Under the pieces are notes generated by a model, which saw nothing but the letters and a program-made list of their open reading frames with translations, had not been told where the DNA came from and made no database searches. From NCBI GenBank assembly GCA_032988165.1, contig JANTQF010000582.1, positions 1 to 11,890 of the forward strand: a stretch of 11,890 nucleotides of DNA, read 5' to 3'. This stretch comes from Emmonsiellopsis sp. PD_33 (lineage: Eukaryota > Ascomycota > Eurotiomycetes > Onygenales > Ajellomycetaceae). The position numbers and the translations under genes are program-made. Shown one piece after another: positions 1 through 8,707 of this stretch. Within the stretch, counting starts at the first letter, position 1. Each line of letters starts with the position of its first letter.

Positions 1-780
1 CAGGCAGCAGCAGGAGGCCTGCCCAAGCGACGCCATCTATCCAGCCCTCTGGATTTCGTTTGAACAGTGTGGTAGCCCCTTTGGGTTGCTGCGGATAAAA
101 AAGGCCGTGATATCAGATTGATCTCCACCAGCATCGGAGGCCTCTTTTTACTCCTATCTGCAGGGCGAGTAGATAGTGTTAGATAGGGGAAAGGACTTGG
201 ACGCAGTATATTAGTAGTACTAGGAGGGTATATACATGCTAGGATAAGCATTCTCTAAGTTACTGTTAAAATGGCCGAATCAGGGTGTCTCTCTCACTAG
301 TTAGTATATTTTTTGTGCAATAGATAGATAAGGATTCTCCTAGAATTACAGATATGGTGCGGATCCGAAGTTTGAATTGTTAACCACATACCGGATTGTC
401 GATGTTCACAAAGATTACGGGGACTACATCGCCATAGGCGTCTGCTGTTCCATCCCCTCTAACCCCCCGTCCTAGTGGCAATTTCTGCGAGTGCGACCTT
501 CTGCACCGGTGCCGTGACTACGGAAAATGTAGACATCTTCCCCTGCCTTTCACCAAGTGCATCGTATACAGTTGACTCGCCCCTTTTCTATGCCAGCTGG
601 GCACTCCCTCACAATTCCCTGGTCAATATGTTTGGGAGTGCATAGACCTAGTCTCTAGAAGATAGACCTGAGATCCCAAACATCACCAAGCGGCGTTTTT
701 AATGTTTCTCGGATTCTCAAGGCATTTCTCCCCAGCTGTTACTGCCTCACGACGAGGACGTAACCTCTTAGACCTAAATA
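1..780. other. Non-coding left flank, no gene recognised
   Basis: This stretch lies downstream of the minus-strand phosphotransferase gene and should contain its 3' UTR. No frame has a long open stretch or a recognisable domain. The first ~110 bases are open in one plus frame (about 36 codons, ending at a TGA near 120). They could be the tail of a gene that starts outside the window, but the peptide resembles nothing I know. One inverted repeat (601-641) is listed separately. Confidence 0.6.
588..645. repeat. Inverted repeat / potential hairpin
   Basis: GCACTCCC at 601-608 is exactly complementary to GGGAGTGC at 634-641, with a 25-nt loop. A second short pairing, CTATG (588-592) with CATAG (641-645), extends the stem across a bulge that contains the palindrome CCAGCTGG. 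It lies about 140 bases beyond the stop codon of the minus-strand phosphotransferase gene, so it could be part of that transcript's 3' end. It could equally be chance. Confidence 0.35.
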
Positions 781-2665
781 TTATGGCTCCTCCTCGTGAT
801 CCTGGAACGGCCAATTCTGGTCAATGTCCTCCCTCTCATCCTGCGTCTCTGCAATTTCCAGCATGTGCCCCTTCATATCATCCACTTTTTGCCGCGCATC
901 AGCATACATATCTGCTGGGACCCATCCATCAATATTACACCCGAAGTGGTCCCGGAATTTCTCCATCTGCGCATCCATGGCCTTTTGCTCCGCGTCTCGC
1001 GCAAGACACGCTTCACTCTCCGCCTCTGTATACTGGATGGGGAACTCAGTCGGCTTCTCCCCAGCGATGCCTGGAGCAGTCCCTATTCCACCCCAGTTTC
1101 GCGCCATATTAACAATCTGCGCTTTCAGCGACGTGCTATCCCCTTCCCACGGTTGCGCCGCTGCGTCGTAGACCTGGTTTCGGATATTAATAGCCGGAGT
1201 ACCCATGGCGCGGAATAGGTCCGGGTTCATGCGGCTCGTGAAGCCAAGATAGTAGTAATGCACGTGCCGGCGTCGGAAGCGCTCTGTTTCTTCTTCCTGT
1301 TGCTCGGGGGGTAGAGAGGAGAAGCCCTGAGGGAGGGTCGGGAATGTAAAGTTTTCAGAAGCCTCATCCCCGAAGTTTGCGAAGTGCGGGGGAACCCGTG
1401 TGTGGATGAATGCTGGGAGGATAGCAGTGCGCTCCCAGTCGATGATGGCGGTGATTTCGCTAGCGTCATCGTTAATGAAGATATTCCTAGGCGAGAGGTC
1501 TGGATGGCGGAGTGTTGGGCGATTTAGGTCGTCTCGAGGAGGAACTAGATAGCGTGCAACTTGTACATAATCCTCTAAGTTGGCAATTTGTGTTGTAGGG
1601 TCAACTTTTTGGTTGTTGTAGAGCTCTCTATACAGTGGCTCGCGGGGGTATCGCGGTCTACCAAACTTATGCAGCCATTGTAGCTCTCGCTGACCGACTT
1701 CCGTGAGGAGATCTAGTGTTGAGCGCCCTAGAAATGACAATTCTTATTAGCCGACAACACGTAATTTAATGATCTGGTGGCCGGTACGCACAGGGGCCTC
1801 TGTTTGCCTGCAGTTCATCTCGGCCATGATACCACCACATCGCCTCCGCTGAAGGCCCAATACAGAACCCTTCATGTCCGGGCACATCTACCGCACTCTG
1901 GCCAACATCCTTTGGCAAAGAGTCCCGAAAATACAAACTTCCGCATGCCGGTAGCCTGATCTCAAACAAACGCGTCTCCACGTCGACAATCTTCTCCATC
2001 AGGTGTTTCCGCTTCTCTACATCCATCGTGTACCACGTCTCATCCAACAACTTGCCGCGCGCCTTCTCCATGATGATGTATTCGCATCCAAGCAAATCTG
2101 TCGTCGTCGCACTCCAGCCTAGGACCTTTGGAATTGGTACGCCCTGAGACCGCAAATACTCGACTGTCGCAGCCTCGCTTGCCACTCCGTATCCGCGAGG
2201 AATAGTGCAAGGGTAGGGCAAGCGAACAACGACATTACGCCGGTTCATTGAACAAAATATCAAAAACGCGATATGATCCACCCTCCGCGAACTTGGTGAA
2301 AAAGAGGATGTCCTCTGATGTCTGTCCGACAGATTGCGCGACAATATCACAGAGCTTGTCGACGTCGAAATACAGATGTCTCTCGGCCAGGCGTTTTTCC
2401 TCGTTGTACCTCGGGAGGAAAGTCAGCAGGAGACCATCACAATGTTGATACGCGTTACTCACAGCCATCTTGCAAATGTCGCGTTGTAAAAGGGGTGGTT
2501 TTGGTCCCGGATATCCGATGTGGCCTCGCTTCTGCTGCTATTTCTAGTCTCGGGCGAACTGCTCGATGATGACCATGAACGAAGCGAAAAGGGAGGACGG
2601 ACAAGAGCAACAATCGACAGGCAGCTGCGAATGCAATTGACTCTGAACATTCCCGAGCAGTTCAT
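781..2665 (-). CDS. Fungal phosphotransferase (APH) family protein, frameshifted
   Basis: Three exons on the minus strand: 2665-2463, 2409-1792 and 1727-781. Intron 2410-2462 (53 nt) has donor GTGAGT and a CTGAC branch point. Intron 1728-1791 (64 nt) has donor GTGCGT, branch CTAATAA and acceptor CTAG. Splicing restores the family blocks ARWLYNEEKRLAER and NRGPWRSTLDLL. Family landmarks in order are the glycine-rich EGGSYRVF, VVVRLPYP (strand beta-3, with Arg where Lys is usual), catalytic loop RHPDLSPRNIF (D~350, N~355) and the metal-binding IIDWE (D~370). The C terminus is full length, with the typical GWVPADMY and NWPF motifs. The exons total 1768 nt, one base too many. After FNE the frame must skip one base near 2243 to reach RRNVVVRLPYP; read literally it stops at 2235-2237, giving about 125 aa. 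No GT..AG pair explains the shift. With it ignored the protein would be about 588 aa, usual for the family. Substrate is unknown; fungal members are annotated as small-molecule or protein-kinase-like phosphotransferases and are not shown to confer aminoglycoside resistance. The start at 2665 could also be the Met at 2650. Confidence 0.85.
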
Positions 2666-2897
2666 CCGGGATTAATTCCCTTGTTGTCTTTACTTCATAG
2701 TAGAGTACTCTGTTTGAAGAATAAAACAGATACTAGGACATGTGGCAAGGCTGAGCTAGTTAGTAGTATATGGTTGCATATGTTAATTTCCCCTGAGATG
2801 CAATCTCTTATGAAATCAATGCCTAGTGATAGATATAGCTATCAAACAGGGCTGATTGTTTCCATGTCCCCAAATAGAGCTTGAAGTTGGATGTTGA
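2666..2897. promoter_or_regulatory. Shared upstream region of two divergent APH genes
   Basis: This AT-rich segment separates the start of the minus-strand phosphotransferase (2665) from the open frame leading into the plus-strand one. Both genes must take their 5' control from here or from the leader just beside it. I see no convincing TATA box or named operator. Short ORFs in the segment have no family resemblance. The promoter role is inferred from gene orientation only. Confidence 0.4.
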
Positions 2898-3056
2898 TCG
2901 GAAGATAGTTTATCCGCTCCTCCTCGCATTAAGAACTTCACTGTTCCGTCGACTTCAAGTTGCCTACCAGGAGAAGGAATCTCCTTGATTAGTATCATCT
3001 TACATTTATTAAGTGAAGTGGCTGATGCTGAAGACTTGGATAGATCCGAAGTCACG
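2898..3056 (+). other. Possible 5' exon of the plus-strand APH gene
   Basis: The frame is open from just after a TGA at 2895-2897 to a donor-like GTAGGA at 3057. A 54-nt intron (3057-3110, branch CTAAC, acceptor ATCTAG) then joins it in frame to the exon starting at 3111. The last part reads SEVADAEDLDRSEVT, an acidic stretch that flows naturally into SPSEESSHTKFPLDG. No ATG occurs in this frame between the TGA and 3056. The ATG at 3025 is in another frame. The real start therefore lies in an unseen upstream exon, or the gene starts internally at 3189, or the 5' end is degraded. Confidence 0.4.
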
Positions 3057-3110
3057 GTAGGATGATCTTATGCACCCCCCACTGTTGCGCAGCTAACGTC
3101 TTGTATCTAG

Positions 3111-3971
3111 TCGCCCAGCGAAGAAAGCTCTCACACCAAGTTCCCTCTCGATGGCTGTGACATTTCGAAGGTCTCAGATGAAGCCCTCATGGCACTCTTT
3201 GACACTGCACCTGTCCTTCATTCGTACGAAGGAACACACATCGTTCACCTATCGCAGACGCTGGTTTTAAAAGGCGGCATCAACGCCCGACCATGCGAAG
3301 CTAACATCTTGAACCTTGTGAGCGAAAAGTGTGGGTCAATGATAGCAGTGCCCAAGGTTCATCGCGTGCTCAATATTGAAACCGAAAATGTCTTCTTTGG
3401 ATGCAAGTGCCTGATTGTCATGGATTTTATCAAGGGGAAGTTGGTCGAGGAATGCTGGGAGCACTTGAGTGAGCCAGAGCGTGAGAATGTTGTCGCCCAG
3501 GTTGCCTTCATGATCACTACATTGCAGTCCATTCTGGTGCCACAGCAGCCTGGACCAGTTGGCTGTAGAACCTGCTTGGCACGAGGTTACTGGTTTCCAG
3601 ATTTTGGGGCTGGTCCATTTGGCTCAAAGGAGGATCTCGAGGCTTGGTTCAACAATAGACTTGCGATCAGCAAGCGCTGCCGGAAAGCCCCAGATACAGT
3701 TCCACCATTCCGCTTTGACAAGCTGGTCCTTACACACCACGATATTGCACCTCGCAATCTGATCCTAGGCCCTGATGGGAAAGTGGTGTTGATTGATTGG
3801 GGTGATGCTGGGATATATCCTGAAGGACTTGAGGCTGCATCACTAAATGCAAGGAGGTCCACTGCACCGGTATTTACTGATATGCTGCTTAAGATTATTC
3901 CCAAGCATGAAGAGATGACATGGCAATTAAAGTGGATTATTTTTGCTTTAACAACTGGGCAATATCTTTAG
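3111..3971 (+). CDS. Fungal APH-like phosphotransferase (kinase-like fold)
   Basis: This is a second phosphotransferase-family protein, clearly different from the one at 781-2665 and much smaller. From the internal ATG at 3189 it is 260 aa. Its blocks are TLVLKGG (residues 24-30, likely beta-3 Lys at 28), hinge-like IVMDFIKGK (76-84), LTHHDIAPRNLIL (181-193, catalytic D185 and N190) and LIDWGDAGIYPEG (201-213, metal-binding D203). A C-terminal helical part ends FALTTGQYL, as in family members. The same frame runs back without a stop to a good acceptor (ATCTAG, 3110) preceded by CTAAC. It encodes FPLDGCDISKVSDEAL, which also looks like family sequence, so 3189 is probably not the true start. 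The reaction is presumed to be ATP-dependent phosphoryl transfer to an unknown substrate. No signal peptide or membrane segment is seen. The fold and catalytic residues are secure; the 5' end is not. Confidence 0.85.
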   Translation, partial: SPSEESSHTKFPLDGCDISKVSDEALMALFDTAPVLHSYEGTHIVHLSQTLVLKGGINARPCEANILNLVSEKCGSMIAVPKVHRVLNIETENVFFGCKCLIVMDFIKGKLVEECWEHLSEPERENVVAQVAFMITTLQSILVPQQPGPVGCRTCLARGYWFPDFGAGPFGSKEDLEAWFNNRLAISKRCRKAPDTVPPFRFDKLVLTHHDIAPRNLILGPDGKVVLIDWGDAGIYPEGLEAASLNARRSTAPVFTDMLLKIIPKHEEMTWQLKWIIFALTTGQYL

Positions 3972-4295
3972 CAAGGAAGGTGGGTTTCATCAGCATGATT
4001 CTTGCTAGACAAGTCTTCCTGAAGCGCATGAAGTCTTTATTGACGTTGGCCTAGTTGATCAGGATATAGACTTGTGCCCCATTTTGATGAGAGGATGATC
4101 TTGAGCTGGGTGCGTGTAGCCAAACTCCCCTGATGCTAGCAGACTTAATGAGGTCAGCCTTTTTACACTGCTCTTTTAAAATCTCTCTGGTATCTTAACT
4201 TAAACTGCCTTATCTGAGTAACTAATACCCAATGCATCTCCAGCAAACGCTATTCTCCAACATTCAGGTACGGACATAAGGTATACAACGCCAAC
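3972..4295. other. Convergent intergenic region (3' UTRs)
   Basis: This lies between two genes that converge: the plus-strand APH-like gene (stop 3971) and the minus-strand SRPK-like kinase (stop 4296). It should hold both 3' untranslated regions. No open frame or structural RNA is seen. Confidence 0.6.
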
Positions 4296-5893
4296 CTACT
4301 GTGCCTGTAAACTCTGCTGGAAGCTAGGCAATGCCCATCTCACCATCCAGTCCGAGTTTAGCACCTCCTCAGCAGATGGACGATCCTCAGGCCGAAAGGC
4401 TAGCATCCGGCACATTAAATCCATTATCGCAGAGGCCTCCTCGCTGTCAAACTCGCCGATTTTGCCCATCCGACGATACTTCTGCACACCTTCCTCAAAT
4501 GCTTCATTGATTGGTGGCCACACATCTCTGTCCTCCTTCGGGTTTCCATTGCCATCAAAGAATAGGTCTCTTTCCTCCCAGGACTCCCACCAGGGGAAAG
4601 GCAAAGGGCCTAGTACATCAATGTGCTGAGAAATTATCTTGTTGATATCTGTATACTCGAGACTGAAAATTGCCTTCATACCAAGAATCTCCCATATTGC
4701 TGTTGCTAGGCCCCAGATGTCTGATGGGTATGATAGCGGTGCTTGTGGTTCGAAATGGGCCTCTGGGGCTCGAAAGGCTAATGGTGTATGACAGTCTTTT
4801 CCTTGCCGCAGGTCTGAGGCTGGCTCAAATGCCTCTCCAAAGTCGCTGAGGAGAATACCTGCACCCACTTCGGAAAGTGTGAATTCTTCCGCTTTTTTCC
4901 CAAGATAGAGTGGGAGGACTGCCTGTGCTGGGGCATTGGGCGGCAATGGATCCTTATTGCACTGGGTAATGGTGACTGTCTCAGGCTTCCCGTATTTTTT
5001 GTACAATTGCTCAATTGAAAGCTGATCCAAGCTTGACGGGAGGCGAATTAAGATATTGCTGAGATGGATATCTGAGCGAACAATGTTAGTTATAAAAGTA
5101 AACCGCAAAAGAATAGGCGGCACTGATATCAAAACGACGAACCTCCATGAACGTATCCTTTTGAATGGGTATGTGCCACAGCAAGGGCAAGTCCGCCAGC
5201 AAGAGCTCGTGCAACGTCTAGATGAAAAAGGCGCGAATAAGAGACATCCCTAAGATTGCATCTCACGGGAACCGTGGTATAGCAGAGATGGGTGCCATTG
5301 GGACCATGTATCTCAAACTCATCAAGAATTAAGGGGAATAAACGACAGCCGCGGTGCTTTTGTACATATGGTGATGATGGCGGTGTCGAAAGAGCTTGTA
5401 GAGCCTTGATCTCACGGCGGAGGGAGCCTCGATCTGGACCATCCGCAATGCCAACTTTGACCGCAACATACTGCTCCAGAGGAAGATCGCGAGCAAGCCA
5501 AACAGTCGAATAGCCGCCAAATCCCAGCTTGTCGACAACCTTATATCTTTCTTGGAGAGTGTCTCCGATCATTATCGGGTGGTATCCGCCCGGTTCATAT
5601 TTCTCAAGATTTTCAACGCCATCGATCCAGTTATACTTGAAATCGAGTTTGGGATGCGATGTTATTATTGTCGGCAAATAGCTAGAGTGAGGAAGGGTGG
5701 AGTAAGACCGGCTGAACGAAGCCAAGTTCAGCAATTGAATGGGGGAATGGAAACGGATATGCAGCGGGAGGAAGGGCTTGGGGAAAGAAAAAGTAGGAGA
5801 ACGGTGCAATGCTTGGGAGTAGCGCGTCATGAGGACTCTCGACTCATTTGGGGTTGACTGGATGGATGAATTGTGGTTTATCTTTTCAAGCAT
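4296..5893 (-). CDS. SRPK-like serine/threonine protein kinase
   Basis: Two exons, 5893-5143 and 5071-4296, are separated by a 71-nt intron (donor GTTCGT, branch CTAAC, acceptor CTCAG). They join exactly at the catalytic Asp and give 508 aa. Kinase landmarks are the glycine loop LGFGGYSTVWLARD (123-136), VAVK (K146), helix-C E161, catalytic loop HGDIHLSN (D251, N256), DFG at 327-329, APE at 352-354, DIWG at 368-371 and the late conserved Arg 481. The ~70 residues between HGDIHLSN and DFG correspond to the place where SRPKs carry their spacer, but here it is short. The usual catalytic-loop Lys (as in DIKPEN) is His, as I recall for this fungal subfamily. Residues 22-70 are rich in Ser, Arg and His and poor in acid and contain SRSYST, resembling a mitochondrial presequence; the location is inferred. 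The start could be Met22 (5830), because GTATGT at 5927 and AAAG at 5882 might bound a 5' leader intron. All catalytic residues are present, so it is probably active. Substrates are unknown. Confidence 0.9.
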
Positions 5894-6277
5894 TTAGTTA
5901 AATAAATACGAAATAGTCCGTACATACGCTTGGCTTTGGGCATCCCATGCAGCCACAAAAATGAGGACGCCCAATCTGCTCGTGCAACCATCAATCACTC
6001 TTGAAGCAGCAACATGAAAATGGTGGATTTGAATTGGCTATGCTGGATATAGTCGATTAAGCCTGGCTAAGGAGATTGGAAGCCCTGTTTCCCGCTCCCT
6101 GTGGTCGTACATGAGGGATATATATTAAGAAGTGGATATAGATATAAGTCATTGAATGAACCCATTAGCAACATCCTCATTGTTCTATGTCATGCCCTTG
6201 AATGCGGATGGAAATATATAAAAAAAATTATATATCATCCTTTTGAAAACTCAATGCGTGCTATGATTTAGAGATAA

Positions 6278-6316
6278 CCCCCTACCCGCACCGTTAAGAC
6301 CACCCCCCAACCCCCC
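6278..6316. repeat. C-rich cluster
   Basis: Four C runs (6278-6282, 6285-6287, 6303-6308 and 6311-6316) place clustered G runs on the minus strand, the coding strand of the kinase downstream. The 15-nt middle spacing is long for a stable G-quadruplex. Its position, about 390 bases upstream of the kinase start, is compatible with a promoter element, but nothing more can be said. Confidence 0.3.
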
Positions 6317-6990
6317 TACAAATACGAAAACTGCTATAGCCGGCACAAGGATATCATGATACCAGTTTAACATTATGGGTCACATGTACCGTAGAATCAT
6401 TTAAACAATAGTGACGGCTTCACAGATTGCTTGGGCAAGCCTCGGACAAAAGTAAGTTTCCGCCCCAGAGTTAAAAAGGGAGGATGAGGTTAATGAGGTG
6501 AATTGAGTTCATATGCCTGCATAGTAGAAAGGATCTATTAAAAATCCTCTACTTCGTGGCAAAAGACAACAGGGAGAAAAGTTGAGTTGGTGAGGTTCTG
6601 GGGTATCATGGTATCTCCATTCTAATCGCTGTGGATGGGGGGGTTAAACGAGCACGGAATGTGAGTTATAATTTATCTGTCTGCTTCAAGTAGATAATTG
6701 CTGTAAATGATTCTAGAGATCATGTAGTGAGGGATGTTGCAAGGTATCTTCCATGCCAAACAAAACCCAATTGAAATTTGTTTGCTAAAAGTAATTTTTT
6801 CCTGATAATTTTAACAATAGCAATCCAAGTAATCCGTCCTCTCAAAACATGCTTATCCAACACAAGCGCCTAATAGTATTCCACCCAAAAACCTATCCAA
6901 AATGCAAGTATAAATAAACCAAATGCGAGATTATATGTAGCCAGTTAAATGGGCAAACGATGGAAACAATGCAATATACATTAAATGAGC

Positions 6991-7023
6991 GGGGGGAGGG
7001 AAGGGGAAGGAGAAAATTGGGGG
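6991..7023 (+). repeat. G-rich purine tract, possible G-quadruplex
   Basis: G runs of 6, 3, 4, 2 and 5 (6991-6996, 6998-7000, 7003-7006, 7009-7010 and 7019-7023) lie in an almost pure purine stretch. It starts about 25 bases beyond the stop codon of the minus-strand membrane-protein gene, so that gene's mRNA would carry the C-rich complement in its 3' UTR. Structure formation is inferred from pattern only. Confidence 0.35.
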
Positions 7024-7047
7024 TAATTACCAAACGTTCTTTGTTGT

Positions 7048-8707
7048 TTAGACATCCAGCATACTCCTCACTTGCTGAGGGGGAGGGTTAGCAAGTGTTT
7101 CTCCAGATGATAAAGTCATCACGCTGCCCGCATTGCTGGAGTGCCGTGGTACTTGGCTTCCAGGGGTTGACAAGGTTGAATTATTATCTGGAGAAAGTTG
7201 CTCCGAAAACGGATTTCGGGGCAGATGTAGTGTGTCGCTCGGTTTCTCCTCGTCTTCCTTATCTTCCGTTTCTTCACGCTTCGCTGAGGATATAGTCCCC
7301 ATTTCAACATAACGTTCGAGGTTTCGCTGGGTAGGCTTTCCGCCTCCGATTTCAAAAGCCATGGCCCGCAATCTTGAATCTGGATCTGTTCCAGATAGGT
7401 TCTGATTTTCAGGCCGTAATCTTCGCCACCAGGCTGGTTTTCGCTTTCCAGCTTCAATGCCCAGCTCAGCATCAATTGAATTACGGCGTTCGCTGCGTTG
7501 GGCAATGAGGGCCCTATCTTCGTTCGGGTCGATGTAGCCCCAAATGTTCAGAACAACGAGCACAAGAAGCGGGGGCGCATAACCCAGGCCATAGAGCCAG
7601 CCGACATTGCCATCATATCTGACAGGTGAGATGTCCCACGAGAATGCTGACGCAATACCGAATCCCACGCGTAAGCTAACGAGCAGAATGACGATGATAA
7701 ATTTCAATGGCGCAGATGTTACGAGGTAGGTCATTCGCAGAAATGGGTTCCTTGGGCGTTCTTTGTACCGGTAGACACTATGGCCGAGGCTGTAACATAT
7801 AATAAGCAGAGCCACGACAGCGAGAAGGCTCCCTGATTTGAAGCGGGCATCTGTTGCTGACGGTTTGGCCACAGAAATAGTTTGCTCATGACTGCGCTGC
7901 TTTTGGATCGCATTCCAGCTCCTGGGGATAAACATGAAAAACGTGAGCCAGGCGAACAGATAGAAAATCAGTGGCAGGTAGAATTCTTGTTTCTCTCTTG
8001 TCGAAGCCTCTGAGAATGCAAAAGTGTCGCGATCACATGTTTGTCGTTCCTGCCATGAGCCCCTATAGATAACAAATTTTGGTTAGCGATCGCTGCCATT
8101 GATTATAATTTTGAGTGATAATCCCTTTTTGCACGTGGAAATATACATACCAATGCCTGACCCCCTCCCACACAGCAGCCAACAGTCCAGGAAGCAAGAG
8201 GTAGTAGAAGAAACTCTGAAGAGATAGCGCAAGACTTTGCAAGTAATCCCGGTCCACGTCGATACTCATGAAACAGCTTATTGTCCCGCAGGCAGCCACA
8301 AATATCATCCAATACCACTGCCATCTCCTTCCGATGGGCGCCCATCGTTTTTCAGAGGGCAAGAACATGCGTCCATGTTTCCGGAGGTTGATCAATGTGA
8401 ACATGATCGTGGCCGCAAACAATACTGCGAAGGCAATTCCTGTACTTCCCCGCTTGTTGACATCCAATATAGGAGAATAACAAGAGGTTGCATTGAGGAA
8501 CGTTCCGTTCGATAGCATATGGGGCTTGTAGATATCGAACGAGAGCCAGCAGTTCGAACCGTTGGAGAGCGTGCCATTAGAGTAGAGCGTGTAATTAAAA
8601 TGGGTCAACGCGGTCCGGTTAAAGTGGATATTATTGACAACTGTATCGGTGGCATTGTTCGGGTTATCGGGGAACGGGAGAAGTTCCCTGACCTGGAAGA
8701 GCGGCAT
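7048..8707 (-). CDS. Seven-TM fungal membrane protein, probably DUF2434-like
   Basis: Exons 8707-8151 and 8062-7048 flank an 88-nt intron (donor GTATGT, branch GCTAACC, acceptor CTATAG). The join RHWGSWQERQ is in frame and gives 523 aa. The start has A at -3 (CGACCATGCC). The N terminus (1-88) has no signal peptide but seven N-glycosylation sequons (N18, 30, 38, 44, 49, 67, 72) and Cys 53 and 76, so it is probably luminal or extracellular. Hydrophobic segments fall at about 89-108, 130-149, 159-181, 213-231, 262-281, 300-322 and 340-362. The loop at 109-129 is strongly basic, which fits N-out. The tail (363-523) is hydrophilic and Ser-, Pro- and Glu-rich with basic clusters, and has several possible phosphosites. 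This receptor-like layout is inferred. The basic loop 232-261 would be outside under this topology, which violates the positive-inside rule, so the helix count needs care. Sequence in the second half, around YLPLIFYLF and IPRSW, resembles what I recall of the uncharacterised fungal family DUF2434. Function is unknown. Confidence 0.85.

Larger units (their letters stand above)
5894..7047. other. Long non-coding interval, AT-rich
   Basis: This 1.15-kb gap lies between two minus-strand genes. It should hold the 3' UTR of the membrane-protein gene (right side) and the promoter and leader of the SRPK-like kinase (left side). No frame is open long enough to suggest a gene and no tRNA-like fold was recognised. 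It contains runs such as the A7 before TTATATATC near 6222-6238, a C-rich cluster (6278-6316) and a G-rich purine tract (6991-7023). Confidence 0.6.

Noticed and set aside
702..1218. Plus-strand open frames of 115-140 codons at 702-1218
   Set aside because: They lie antisense to the conserved C-terminal part of the minus-strand phosphotransferase and have no family resemblance of their own.
2681..3055. Small open frames on both strands between the two APH genes
   Set aside because: They have no family resemblance, lie in the shared upstream region, and partly shadow the candidate 5' exon.
781..3971. Aminoglycoside resistance genes
   Set aside because: The fold family is the same, but fungal APH-like proteins of this kind are not known to modify aminoglycosides, and the sequence does not identify a drug substrate.
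7119..7505. A second minus-strand frame of 128 codons inside the tail of the seven-TM protein
   Set aside because: It overlaps the well-supported long frame and shows no domain; the longer frame continues the membrane protein in phase with the splice.
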